Shown here: positions 1-7,008 of the stretch, in pieces
Numbering within the stretch: position 1 is the stretch's first letter
Layout: every line of letters begins with the position of its first letter
NCBI RefSeq assembly: GCF_000381265.1
Contig: NZ_KB906269.1
Location: 1 to 64,000 of the forward strand
Direction: 5' to 3'
Length of the DNA stretch: 64,000 bases
Source: Curvibacter lanceolatus ATCC 14669
Lineage (GTDB): Bacteria; Pseudomonadota; Gammaproteobacteria; Burkholderiales; Burkholderiaceae_C
Position numbers and translations under genes: made by a program
The notes under the pieces: model-generated
Database searches by the model: none
Seen by the model: only the letters and a program-made list of their open reading frames with translations
Told to the model about the DNA's origin: nothing

Positions 1-934
1 CGTTCTGACGCACCGAGCTGCTCAGTTGCTCCATCGAGGCCGCGGTTTCTTCCAGCGCACTGGCCTGGCTTTCTGTTCGACTGCTCAGATCCTGGTTGCC
101 TTGAGCGATTTCGATGCTGGCCGTTTCCAGGTTCTCAGAGGCCTTGCGTACCTGGGTGACCAACTGGTTGAGCGAGGCCTGGGTGGTCGACACCGATTCC
201 ATCAAGCTGCCAGGGCGATAGGTCTCATGGTTCTGGCGACGCAGGTCGCCATTGGCGATCGACGCCGCAATCTGGGCGGCCTTCTGGGGTTCCCCTCCCA
301 ACGTCTTGTAAATGCCTTGGCTGACCCGCACGGCCCAGAAGGCCAGGACGACAAAGACGGCCAGGCTCAGACCGATGACGCTCCAGGCGGTGCGCCAGAA
401 AATATCGTCCACATCGTCAACCCAGACGCCAAAGCCAATCACCCAGTCCCAGCCCGCAATTTTGACGACCCCATTGATTTTGGGCACCTCCACATCGGTG
501 CCAGGCTTTTTGACCATCAACTGCACGTAGGCAATCTCTTGATTGGCCAGGCCGTCGAGGTAGCGTTGAAAATCAAATCGCCCATCGGGTAATTTTTTTC
601 CGAAGTCCACCTTGCCAACATCCGCCTGATTCGGCAGGACCAGGCCCAAAGCCCCCGTGGTGCGCACCCAGACGTAGGCTGCTTTGCCATTGCGCAGTGT
701 TTTCAGCACATCAACGGCCTTGGCCTGGGCCTCATCGCGTGACAATTTGCCGCTTTGCTCTTGCGCCTGAAACTCTTTGACCGATGCCGCAGCCAAGCCC
801 AGCACCGTCTGGATTTCTGCCCGTTTGTCGTCCAGCAGCAAAGACCGCAGCGTCAACAATGAAAAAAACGCGATCACTATCAGACCGAGTACGGAACAAG
901 CCACCAGTCCTGCCAGCCGTGTCGATAATTTCAT
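1..934 (-). CDS. Methyl-accepting chemotaxis protein, N-terminal part (runs off left edge)
   Basis: Inner-membrane chemoreceptor that passes ligand binding in the periplasm to the CheA/CheW array. About 311 residues are visible. A short cytoplasmic start and TM1 (about residues 8-30) are followed by a periplasmic single-Cache (sCache_2-like) domain with the phrases AAYVWVRT and GWDWVIGFGVWVDD. TM2 is near 183-203, then a HAMP segment containing LGGEP, then the start of the MA signalling domain (SSRTESQASALEETAASMEQL). The ATG at 934 has a good ribosome site (GAGGAGCA) a few bases upstream. The stop and most of the signalling domain lie outside the window. Ligand unknown; sCache_2 receptors often sense small organic acids. 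Confidence 0.93.
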   Translation of the reverse strand, partial: MKLSTRLAGLVACSVLGLIVIAFFSLLTLRSLLLDDKRAEIQTVLGLAAASVKEFQAQEQSGKLSRDEAQAKAVDVLKTLRNGKAAYVWVRTTGALGLVLPNQADVGKVDFGKKLPDGRFDFQRYLDGLANQEIAYVQLMVKKPGTDVEVPKINGVVKIAGWDWVIGFGVWVDDVDDIFWRTAWSVIGLSLAVFVVLAFWAVRVSQGIYKTLGGEPQKAAQIAASIANGDLRRQNHETYRPGSLMESVSTTQASLNQLVTQVRKASENLETASIEIAQGNQDLSSRTESQASALEETAASMEQLSSSVRQN

Positions 935-1355
935 GGTTGCTCCTCGTCTCCGACGTTACAAAGTTCAAAAGACCTGCCCCTGCATTCTGGCAGTGCCACT
1001 GGCCGCTTGAAGGATGTTGTCTCTGGTATTTTTAGAGCTCGAACGCACAAGCACCCAGGTGGCAAGCTCAGTGCCAATTCAAGCTCGAGGCCCCACGGGC
1101 ATCGGTGAATCGGCAGCTCCCCTCTCGGGATGGCGTGCCGGTGAGAAGGCGCCGCACCGCTAAACGCAAAGGGGCTGCAACAGGGACAGTCACCGCGCAC
1201 CGACGGCGGAACAACCGAAGAAGCGGCCCCATGCAGGTGCAGTGCCGTTGAACGAGGGTCAGCTCGCTGAAGCGAGAAGTGGGGTGCCTGCGCAGCTGAG
1301 GAGACCCTGTCCCAGTTCAAAGCCAATTTGCAGACGAATATCAGGAGAGCACCAA
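935..1355. other. Intergenic stretch between chemoreceptor and left repeat, no gene seen
   Basis: This 421-bp stretch lies between the chemoreceptor start and the left direct repeat. An open frame crosses it on the minus strand but continues through the repeat, has no family resemblance and no ribosome site, and is rejected. The chemoreceptor promoter should be here; I looked for a sigma-28-like motif and did not find a convincing one. A small dyad CTCGCT/AGCGAG sits near 1265. Confidence 0.5.
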
Positions 1356-1443
1356 GCGTGAGACAACAAAAAACCCGCTGCCAGAGGGAGGTCAGCGGGT
1401 TCTGAGGTGGCCTGAGGCCGTATGAGACAGGAATCTGGAGCGG
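1356..1443. repeat. Left copy of 88-bp direct repeat (att-like)
   Basis: Bases 1356-1443 are identical to 5030-5117. After one missing G the match runs on for about nine more bases (TGAAGGGAA). The copy holds the last 3' bases of tRNA-Gly including the CCA-encoding end, plus the tRNA terminator hairpin, but not the body of the tRNA. This is the layout of an attachment site left by an element that integrated at a tRNA 3' end. Confidence 0.85.
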
Positions 1444-1565
1444 TGAAGGGAAGCAAATAACCACCCTATCCCATTGTTTTTAAATGTTTTTCCCGATCAC
1501 GGTTGATCTCCGTACCAACAAATGAACCAACAAAATCTTTCGTCTCACCTGATGTTGTGAAAAAG

Positions 1566-1593
1566 CCAAAAGAAAACCCGGCACTTGGCCGGT
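1566..1593 (-). terminator. Rho-independent terminator after the Xis-like gene
   Basis: Reading leftward from the Xis-like stop codon, a short GC stem (ACCGGC/GCCGGG, loop AAGT-like) is followed by a T-rich run interrupted by single bases. Position and orientation fit termination of the Xis-like transcript before the left repeat. Confidence 0.6.
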
Positions 1594-1600
1594 GAAGCGG

Positions 1601-1975
1601 CTACGGCATCCCCTGCACCCACTTCTCCACCGCCTGCATGTCAATCCAGATGCGGCCGTCTTCAGCGCGGCGCCATTGTCGGCCCTCGATCCAGTAACCC
1701 CGGCCCATCCGTTTGTTGATGGCGCTGCGGGTCAAGCCTGTGATGGCCGCACACATTTCGATGGTCACGAACCTGGCCGCGTTGATGATCACCGGTTGAC
1801 CCGCCCCGATTGAAGAGCTTCGGAGCGCCAGTCGATTCGGTGCCGGCCTGGTCAGGCCATCCCCGGCAGGTGGCGTTGATACCCTGCTCCCGTCGGGCTG
1901 GGCCTGCGATCGCAGCGCAGTGGCCATCAAAGCAAACACATCAGCCAGTTGGGCCGCATTGATTGTGGTGTCCAT
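1601..1975 (-). CDS. Excisionase-like DNA-binding protein
   Basis: Protein of 124 residues. The C-terminal 55 residues read as a small winged-helix excisionase domain: an ALTGL-like helix-turn-helix (AAITGLTRSAINKRM), then the wing segment YWIEGRQWRRAEDGRIWID and a closing VEKWV. This resembles the DUF1233/Xis families that bend DNA for site-specific excision. The N-terminal 60 residues are not recognised. I chose the second ATG (1975) because a strong AGGAGG lies five bases upstream; a start at 1996 would place that site inside the gene. It lies just inside the left repeat, the usual place for xis, but no integrase accompanies it. Confidence 0.72.
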   Translation of the reverse strand: MDTTINAAQLADVFALMATALRSQAQPDGSRVSTPPAGDGLTRPAPNRLALRSSSIGAGQPVIINAARFVTIEMCAAITGLTRSAINKRMGRGYWIEGRQWRRAEDGRIWIDMQAVEKWVQGMP

Positions 1976-2056
1976 CTGAACCTCCTGAAGGTTCATCCAG
2001 TGTGTCTCTAGCCCGTAGACAATGGAAGGTCAGAAAACCGCTCACGGATGCATGTT

Positions 2057-2069
2057 TGCCAAATTGGCA
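2057..2069. promoter_or_regulatory. Dyad in the divergent xis / 2146 promoter region
   Basis: TGCCAA-A-TTGGCA is a perfect 6+1+6 dyad in the 170-bp gap between the divergent Xis-like gene and the gene starting at 2146. It could be an operator for either transcript. Only symmetry and position support it. Confidence 0.35.
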
Positions 2070-2145
2070 TTTGGACACAGATCATGATGCTGACTCGACC
2101 TGCCCAAAATTCGTATCGATTCAACACCCGATTCGACGCGTACCT

Positions 2146-3378
2146 ATGACTCTCAATCTTGACGCTCTAATTCCAAGCAAAAAGCCTGTTGACACCTCGA
2201 TAGGCACTCTCTATGTACGCATCCCGTCCAACAAAGATCTGGAGACGCTCGTCAAACATGCCCCTGGCAATATTGGGTCTGAAGCGATAAAAACCCTAGT
2301 TAATCGCATAGAGAAAAAGCGGGACAGATCTGAAATTAGCGAACAAGACCTGGAAAATTTGACGGATGTCGACAAAGACAAACTGGCCACCGCGATCAGC
2401 CAAGCGAACAGCATCCAACCAATGCCCCTGGCCCATCAATTCAGCGAACTAGAGGCCTCCATCAAGGCTGCTCACTCGATAGCTTTGGAAGCCGCAGTAC
2501 AACGCCAGGATGAATTGCGCCAATCAATTGAACGTCAATATTCATTCCTTAACGACTCCACTCGCCATAAGTTACAAGAACAAATGACCGGCTTAGCAGC
2601 GTTGAGGGACAACGGGTACACACAAGAAATCAGGCAAGCGATCAAAGACATGGGACCCAACGCTGAAACCATGTTTGCCCCTCAACAAGAGATCACACGG
2701 TTCGTTGAAAAGGCGAGAGAGTGTGCCGCTGGAGAGTACCAGCGCCATCTGGAAAAGGCTGGCGAGCAAGCAAAAAACGATGCACTCGCGCAACTTGATT
2801 TACCAGCGCTTGAGGCAGCCAAACTGGTGCAGCAGATCTCAGACCAATATCCTGGGCACTGGTCCCCGAAGGAGGTGAAGACCTATTCAGAAGCCCCAAG
2901 AGCTTACTTTCCAGATCCAGAGAAATCCAAGCTGGGAAAAGCAGCGATAGAAAGTGCGGAGCATTCGAGAAGAGCCGCAGAGCAAACTGCCGCCTTGGTT
3001 CAGTTGGTAGGCGACTTGAATACGACCATGGTAAGGGAAATCCTTCCAGCATGGATGGATAAGGATAAATCAGACCGACAGCAGCAAATCGAGGCAAGCG
3101 AACAAGCCCAGAAGAGCTTAGGTCTCGCCATTACCGGCTTGTACTTGGCAATTGGCAGCATTGCAGTTTCAATAGGAATGACCTTCTGGCAAGTCCAGGT
3201 TTCTCGAGAAATAGATAACCAAAACAGCGTTCAGCAACAAAAGACTGAAGATTTGATGCGAGACCAATTGGCCGCACAAAAGAAACTGCTCGAGCAGCAA
3301 GAAAAACTTCTAATCGAGTTTCAAAGAAGAAGTGTCGTACAGCCTTCGACAACCGCGCCCCCTCGACCACAAAAATAG
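2146..3378 (+). CDS. Unknown coiled-coil membrane protein (island cargo)
   Basis: Protein of 410 residues; family not recognised. The N-terminal 90 residues form a compact mixed region beginning MTLNLDALIPSKK, with the phrase SIGTLYVRIPS. The middle is strongly charged and helical with long heptad-like stretches. One or two membrane segments follow near residues 325-350 (LAITGLYLAIGSIAVSIGM), and the last 55 residues are a Gln/Glu/Lys-rich coiled coil with a Pro-rich tail. The ATG at 2146 was chosen over an upstream frame extension that runs back through the divergent promoter region. The gene is clearly AT-richer than its neighbours, with codons rare elsewhere in the window, which points to recent transfer. 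An anti-phage or envelope role is possible but unproven. Confidence 0.75.
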   Translation: MTLNLDALIPSKKPVDTSIGTLYVRIPSNKDLETLVKHAPGNIGSEAIKTLVNRIEKKRDRSEISEQDLENLTDVDKDKLATAISQANSIQPMPLAHQFSELEASIKAAHSIALEAAVQRQDELRQSIERQYSFLNDSTRHKLQEQMTGLAALRDNGYTQEIRQAIKDMGPNAETMFAPQQEITRFVEKARECAAGEYQRHLEKAGEQAKNDALAQLDLPALEAAKLVQQISDQYPGHWSPKEVKTYSEAPRAYFPDPEKSKLGKAAIESAEHSRRAAEQTAALVQLVGDLNTTMVREILPAWMDKDKSDRQQQIEASEQAQKSLGLAITGLYLAIGSIAVSIGMTFWQVQVSREIDNQNSVQQQKTEDLMRDQLAAQKKLLEQQEKLLIEFQRRSVVQPSTTAPPRPQK

Positions 3379-3415
3379 AGTGCCGAATATTCGCAACGCT
3401 CTAACAGCACTTCAA

Positions 3416-4321
3416 CTACTTCCAGAGCTCAAGCCCTGCCTTCGGCACGACCAAGCCAGGCGCCGCCGAACGCTTGAAAACGAACGGCACTGACACGGCC
3501 TCAAAGTGGTCTCTCATGGCCCTTGTGACCTGCACGGCGAAATGCAGGTGGGGTGCCGATGAGTACCCTGTGTTCCCAGAAAGCCCAAGCATCTGCCCTT
3601 CGGCGACCCGGGCACCAGGCCGGACCAGCACGCCGTTCTGTTTCAGATGCCAGTACAGGGCCTGGGTGCCATCGTCGTGCAGCACTCGGACATAGTTGGC
3701 CTCGCCCGCATAGGTTGGCTCCATACCGCCTTGGTTGCTACCCAGTCGCGTGTCGATGACGGTGCCGGCCCGGGCTGCCAGGACGGGCGTGCCGATGGGG
3801 ACGGGAATGTCCACGGCGTGCCTCGAGTAGCCGTTGTCGTGACTGGTGAGAGGTCCACCTGGGCCCTGGCTTATGCGTGTGCCTTGCACCGGGTCAACGG
3901 GTATGCGGTAGGGCCACTCCCCGGCGGGCTGGGCTTTGAAGTCGCCGACGAAGTGGTGATAGATGTACCGAAAACCCCAAGGCGCTTGCCGATTGGCCGC
4001 GGTCAGGGTGGTGACGACCTCCGTTGATCGCGGGGGAATGACCGCAGCGATGGGCAGCGGCCGAGATGCAGTGACGTTGCTGCTTTCCGTGAGCCGCACC
4101 ATGATCGAAACGGGTGCAAATCCTTCGTTCTCGGCAACCAGGCGCTTCCCGTCAATGACGTCGACCTCTCGCACGAAGAACGGGTACGGGATGTCTGCCC
4201 AGGCCGTCTGTGAGCAGCACAGGCAGATCAAGACCGCCAGCGCAGCCAGAGCCGAACGCACAGGCGGCAGCAGCCCTTGTGGCCATGGGCGAACCCCAAC
4301 GAAGCACACCAACACGATCAC
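3416..4321 (-). CDS. M23-family (LytM-like) metallopeptidase, secreted
   Basis: Protein of 301 residues with a signal peptide ending near AWA|DIPYPF. The C-terminal half is an M23 zinc endopeptidase domain that would cut peptidoglycan cross-bridges: the metal site is SHDNGYSRHAVDIPVP followed by GTPVLAARAGTVIDT, and the HxH motif is in APHLHFAV. The first histidine ligand sits upstream of the Asp in a variant spacing rather than the usual HxxxD, as in some secreted M23 relatives. The start is a GTG whose first bases overlap the stop of the tiny upstream ORF (GTGA); an in-frame GTG at 4315 is six bases from AGAGAGG and is an equally good start. Last gene of a three-gene unit inside the island. 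Confidence 0.85.
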   Translation of the reverse strand: MIVLVCFVGVRPWPQGLLPPVRSALAALAVLICLCCSQTAWADIPYPFFVREVDVIDGKRLVAENEGFAPVSIMVRLTESSNVTASRPLPIAAVIPPRSTEVVTTLTAANRQAPWGFRYIYHHFVGDFKAQPAGEWPYRIPVDPVQGTRISQGPGGPLTSHDNGYSRHAVDIPVPIGTPVLAARAGTVIDTRLGSNQGGMEPTYAGEANYVRVLHDDGTQALYWHLKQNGVLVRPGARVAEGQMLGLSGNTGYSSAPHLHFAVQVTRAMRDHFEAVSVPFVFKRSAAPGLVVPKAGLELWK

Positions 4322-4464
4322 CCTCTCTGAACGTCGCCCGGCGCCTGGTTGACCGTAGTTTCCGGCTCATCTGCCGCCGGCTCCGTGCTTGCTAGGCCAT
4401 GCAGCTCGTAGACGATCCACAACAGGGCCAGCACCTGGGCAATTCGAATCAAGCGGTCAATCAA
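4318..4464 (-). CDS. Tiny single-membrane-segment ORF
   Basis: A 48-codon frame starting with TTG at 4464 lies 18 bp after the small secreted protein gene; AGAGGTGA is positioned upstream as a ribosome site. It encodes a short hydrophobic helix (RIAQVLALLWIVYEL) and an acidic tail. Its TGA stop overlaps the GTG start of the M23 peptidase by four bases, the usual sign of translational coupling, and this is the main support for it being real. It could be an inner-membrane anchor or spanin-like partner for the peptidase; no family was recognised. Confidence 0.45.
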   Translation of the reverse strand: MIDRLIRIAQVLALLWIVYELHGLASTEPAADEPETTVNQAPGDVQRG

Positions 4465-4482
4465 CGACTCACCTCTATCAAT

Positions 4483-4830
4483 TTAGCCTCGGTACTTTTT
4501 TGGGATGGGGTGGGTGCGGCAATCGAAAGGTCCATCGGTTCCGTTGCCCTTGATTCGTGTTGCAAAGAACTGGCGCTTCGAACCGGCACCCAGCAGGCCC
4601 TGCACAGTGGCTGGGTCAATTTCGCAGTAGTGGTAGTAGACCGTTTTCAGTCGGATGACCATGTACCGCTCGGCTTTGTCGTAACAAATCCGAGTGACGT
4701 CGCTGCCCTCGTTGACTTCAGAACAGGCGAACGAATCGAGCGAAACAGCGCCGTGGTACTTCACCTGCACGGTTTCAGCGTTGGCGACTTGGCTCATCAA
4801 GACGAGCGCTGCCAAGATGAATGACTTCAA
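4483..4830 (-). CDS. Small secreted protein, KTSC-like fold suspected
   Basis: Protein of 115 residues. A clean signal peptide (MKSFILAALVLMSQVANA) is followed by about 97 residues with four cysteines. The pattern of an aromatic Y-Y-H-Y strand (KTVYYHYCEIDP), a helix ending in GAGSKRQFF, and a final RIKG segment resembles KTSC-domain proteins, but the K-T-S-C signature itself is missing, so the family call is weak. The start is TTG at 4830 with AGGGAGGT seven bases upstream. It leads the unit that ends with the M23 peptidase, so a cell-envelope role is the simplest inference. Confidence 0.65.
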   Translation of the reverse strand: MKSFILAALVLMSQVANAETVQVKYHGAVSLDSFACSEVNEGSDVTRICYDKAERYMVIRLKTVYYHYCEIDPATVQGLLGAGSKRQFFATRIKGNGTDGPFDCRTHPIPKKYRG

Positions 4831-5029
4831 AACGTGACCTCCCTATTTTTCTGAAGGTCACATCCTACCCAGGTTTGTTACAACCTCCCTCGACTCCTGC
4901 TCCCCATCTCCATGGCTGCACGACAGTGCCGAACCGACATGCCGAGGGCCCACATTCGATGTCCCATCACCTCAGGGGAACGTCGCCACACGTATCGGAA
5001 ACTACCCCGTATCCGTATGTCTCGAGCTT

Positions 5030-5117
5030 GCGTGAGACAACAAAAAACCCGCTGCCAGAGGGAGGTCAGCGGGTTCTGAGGTGGCCTGAGGCCGTATGAG
5101 ACAGGAATCTGGAGCGG
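5030..5117. repeat. Right copy of 88-bp direct repeat (att-like, overlaps tRNA-Gly)
   Basis: Identical to 1356-1443. It covers the 3' end of tRNA-Gly (5110-5117), its terminator and about 12 bp beyond. The tRNA body continues only on this side, so this copy keeps a complete tRNA gene. Confidence 0.85.
5042..5075 (-). terminator. Terminator of tRNA-Gly
   Basis: Reading leftward, the 9-bp stem AACCCGCTG/CAGCGGGTT with a 12-base loop is followed directly by six T residues. It lies about 35 bases after the tRNA 3' end. An identical copy, without a tRNA in front, lies at 1368-1401 in the left repeat. Confidence 0.85.
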
Positions 5118-5183
5118 GTGAAGGGAATCGAACCCTCGTATGAAGCTTGGGAAGCTGCCGTTCTACCATTGAACTACACCCGC
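5110..5183 (-). tRNA. tRNA-Gly (anticodon CCC)
   Basis: A 74-nt cloverleaf with encoded CCA end. The acceptor stem is GCGGGTG/CACCCGC with discriminator T, the D arm GTTC/GAAC, the anticodon loop TTCCCAA (anticodon CCC), and the T arm GAGGG-TTCGATT-CCCTT. It closely resembles enterobacterial glyU. The anticodon stem has one C-T mismatch (GCAGC against GCTTC). It serves as the insertion site of the neighbouring island and remains intact. Confidence 0.95.
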
Positions 5184-5193
5184 GGCAGGCGGG

Positions 5194-5199
5194 ATTATA
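5194..5199 (-). promoter_or_regulatory. -10 box of tRNA-Gly promoter
   Basis: A perfect TATAAT on the minus strand lies ten bases before the mature 5' end of the tRNA. The matching -35 region is GC-rich and poor. Confidence 0.6.
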
Positions 5200-5433
5200 G
5201 GGGCAGAACTGGGTCGGCCGGGGCTCATCAGCTCCAAAGCAGCTACCACGCGCAAGGTGGATAGCTTGGACGCCGAGGCTTGCATCACATCGGCTCGTAA
5301 AGCACCGGCAATGCACAACAAACGCTTCGTAAAACCAGGTATCGACCCGAATACATGACGCTGCGGGGGCTCAAGAGCGCTTGTAATCGCGGCCAGCAGG
5401 ACGTTTTTGCTTGCTGTCTCAACTGGCCTGCCC

Positions 5434-5895
5434 ATGCCCCGTCGCTCCTTTTTTTCGCTGTCGTCACGCCGCCTCCAGGGCTTCACATTGATCGAGCTGA
5501 TGATCACCGTGGCCGTGGTGGCCATCCTGTCGGCCATTGCCCTGCCGGCCTATGTTTATTACATCCAGCGTTCGCGCATCCCTGAAGCGACCGCCGCGCT
5601 GGCGGCCAAGCAGGTGGCGATGGAGCAGCTGTTTCAGGACAGCCGCAGCTACTACGCGCCCAACACCAGTGCCTGCAGCACCAGCGGCATGGCCAGCAGC
5701 AGCTATTTCACCTATGCCTTCAGCACCTGCACCACCTCGACCTATGTGCTGAGCGCCACCGGCAACACGGGCACCAACATGGCGGGGTTCGTCTTCACCA
5801 TTGACCAGAGCGGCAACCGGGCCACGACCTCTGTCCCCACGGGCTGGACCACCTCCACCACCTGCTGGGTCACGGCCAAAGGGGGGCGTTGTTGA
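5434..5895 (+). CDS. pilE: Type IV pilin-like protein (PilE-type)
   Basis: Prepilin of 153 residues. The short basic leader ends in LQG, then the mature N-terminus FTLIELMITVAVVAILSAIALPAY forms the conserved hydrophobic helix with Glu at +5, the signature for cleavage by PilD. The Ser/Thr-rich globular part has paired cysteines, including two near the C-terminus, as in PilE-like minor pilins. I prefer the ATG at 5434 (16-residue leader); an in-frame TTG at 5407 has a slightly better ribosome site but gives an unusually long leader. It heads the pilus operon; its stop overlaps the fimT start by one base. Confidence 0.88.
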   Translation: MPRRSFFSLSSRRLQGFTLIELMITVAVVAILSAIALPAYVYYIQRSRIPEATAALAAKQVAMEQLFQDSRSYYAPNTSACSTSGMASSSYFTYAFSTCTTSTYVLSATGNTGTNMAGFVFTIDQSGNRATTSVPTGWTTSTTCWVTAKGGRC

Positions 5896-6530
5896 TGGGG
5901 CCAGGCCGCAGGCCACGGGGGATACAGGGCGTGACGCTGATCGAATTGATGGTGGCGCTGGCCATTCTGGGGATCAGCCTGTTGATGGTGATCCCGGCCT
6001 TTTCAACCTGGTTGCGCAACGCCCAGGTGCGCAGCCAGGCCGAGAGCCTGCAAAGCGGGCTGCAGATGGCCCGTGCCGAGGCCGTGCGCCGCAACGCGGC
6101 CGTGCGGCTGCAGATCACCAGCGACCTCAGCGACAACTGCACCCTGGTCACGGCAGGCACCCAATGGGTGAGCAATCTGGGCAGCAGCGTGAGCCCGGCC
6201 TCGCACTGCGCCAGCGCCATCAGCGACAGCACCAGCCCCTACCTGCTGCAACGCAGCGCCGGCAGCAGCTCCTTGAGCAACGCGTTGATCACCGCCAGCC
6301 AGAGCGCCTTGGCCTTTGACAGCCTGGGCCGCCTCACGGCCACCACCAACCCGACCACCACGGTCAGCGCGAACGTGACGTTTCAGATCACGGCCCCCAG
6401 CGGCACCTGCATCGCCGCTGCGGGCGACACACGCTGCCTGAACCTGGTGGTCAGCCCAGGCGGGCAGATCCGCCTGTGCGACCCCAGCCTGAGCAGCACC
6501 CAGGCCGCCGACCGTGCACGCGCCTGCTGA
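5895..6530 (+). CDS. fimT: Minor pseudopilin of the GspH/FimT family
   Basis: Protein of 211 residues with leader RRPRGIQG and mature start VTLIELMVALAILGIS, a prepilin cleavage site with Glu5. The helix continues into WLRNAQVRSQAESLQSGLQMARAEAVRRN, the typical GspH/FimT segment before the beta domain. The C-terminal domain carries several cysteines that may form disulphides. FimT-type minor pilins join the tip complex that primes pilus assembly and may bind DNA. The ATG overlaps the pilE stop (TGATG). Confidence 0.88.
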   Translation: MGPGRRPRGIQGVTLIELMVALAILGISLLMVIPAFSTWLRNAQVRSQAESLQSGLQMARAEAVRRNAAVRLQITSDLSDNCTLVTAGTQWVSNLGSSVSPASHCASAISDSTSPYLLQRSAGSSSLSNALITASQSALAFDSLGRLTATTNPTTTVSANVTFQITAPSGTCIAAAGDTRCLNLVVSPGGQIRLCDPSLSSTQAADRARAC

Positions 6531-7008
6531 AACTCGGCCGCCCCGGCACGCCCTGCCCCGCTCTGCGCCCGCCCATGCGCGGGGATCGGCACTGATCGAA
6601 TCGCTGGTGGCCGTGCTGCTGTTTTCGGTCGGCCTGCTGGGCCTGGTCGGCATGCAGGCCGGGGCGGTGCAGCAGGCCAGCCAGGCCGAGTACCGCAGCA
6701 TGGCCAGCTTGCTGGCCAACTCGGTGGCCAGCCAGATGTGGGCCAGTAACCGCACGGCCAGCACGCTGCAGACCCAGTTTGCCAGCCCCAGCGGCAGCGC
6801 CTACCTGCTGTGGCTGGCGCAGGTGCAGGCCAGCGGGCTGCCCGGGGTCTCTTCGGCCAACAGCACCTTGCCCACCATCAGCTTCAGCACGCTGGCAGGT
6901 GGCGGCAGCAGCGCCACCGCACGCAGCCAGGCCACCATCACCGTGTATTGGCGCGCCCCGGCCGACACCCAATCCCACCAATTGGTGACGTTGGTTCAAT
7001 TGAAATGA
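6514..7008 (+). CDS. pilV: Type IV pilus minor pilin PilV
   Basis: Protein of 164 residues starting at a GTG that overlaps the end of fimT by 17 bases. The leader ends AHARG and the mature sequence starts SALIESLVAVLLFSVGLLGLVGMQAGAV, characteristic of PilV; Ser rather than Phe at +1 is a known variation. The remainder is Ser/Ala-rich and ends in a beta strand before the stop. PilV is part of the tip complex with PilW, PilX and PilY1. Its stop overlaps the pilW ATG by four bases. Confidence 0.87.
   Translation: MHAPAETRPPRHALPRSAPAHARGSALIESLVAVLLFSVGLLGLVGMQAGAVQQASQAEYRSMASLLANSVASQMWASNRTASTLQTQFASPSGSAYLLWLAQVQASGLPGVSSANSTLPTISFSTLAGGGSSATARSQATITVYWRAPADTQSHQLVTLVQLK

Larger units (their letters stand above)
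1356..5117. mobile_element. Small genomic island at tRNA-Gly, integrase-less
   Basis: The two 88-bp direct repeats bound a 3.67-kb segment abutting tRNA-Gly. It carries an excisionase-like gene, an AT-richer gene of unknown function, and a small secreted protein/tiny ORF/M23 peptidase unit. Direct repeats containing a tRNA 3' end, together with a Xis-like gene, are the classic marks of a tRNA-integrating element. No tyrosine or serine recombinase is encoded between the repeats, so the element is either a remnant or mobilised in trans. The boundaries are read directly from the sequence; the mobile origin is inferred. Confidence 0.7.

Noticed and set aside
931-1464. 177-codon open frame on the minus strand over the left repeat
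   Set aside because: It crosses the chemoreceptor start, the intergenic gap and the direct repeat, has no ribosome site or family pattern, and part of it recurs in the tRNA terminator copy.
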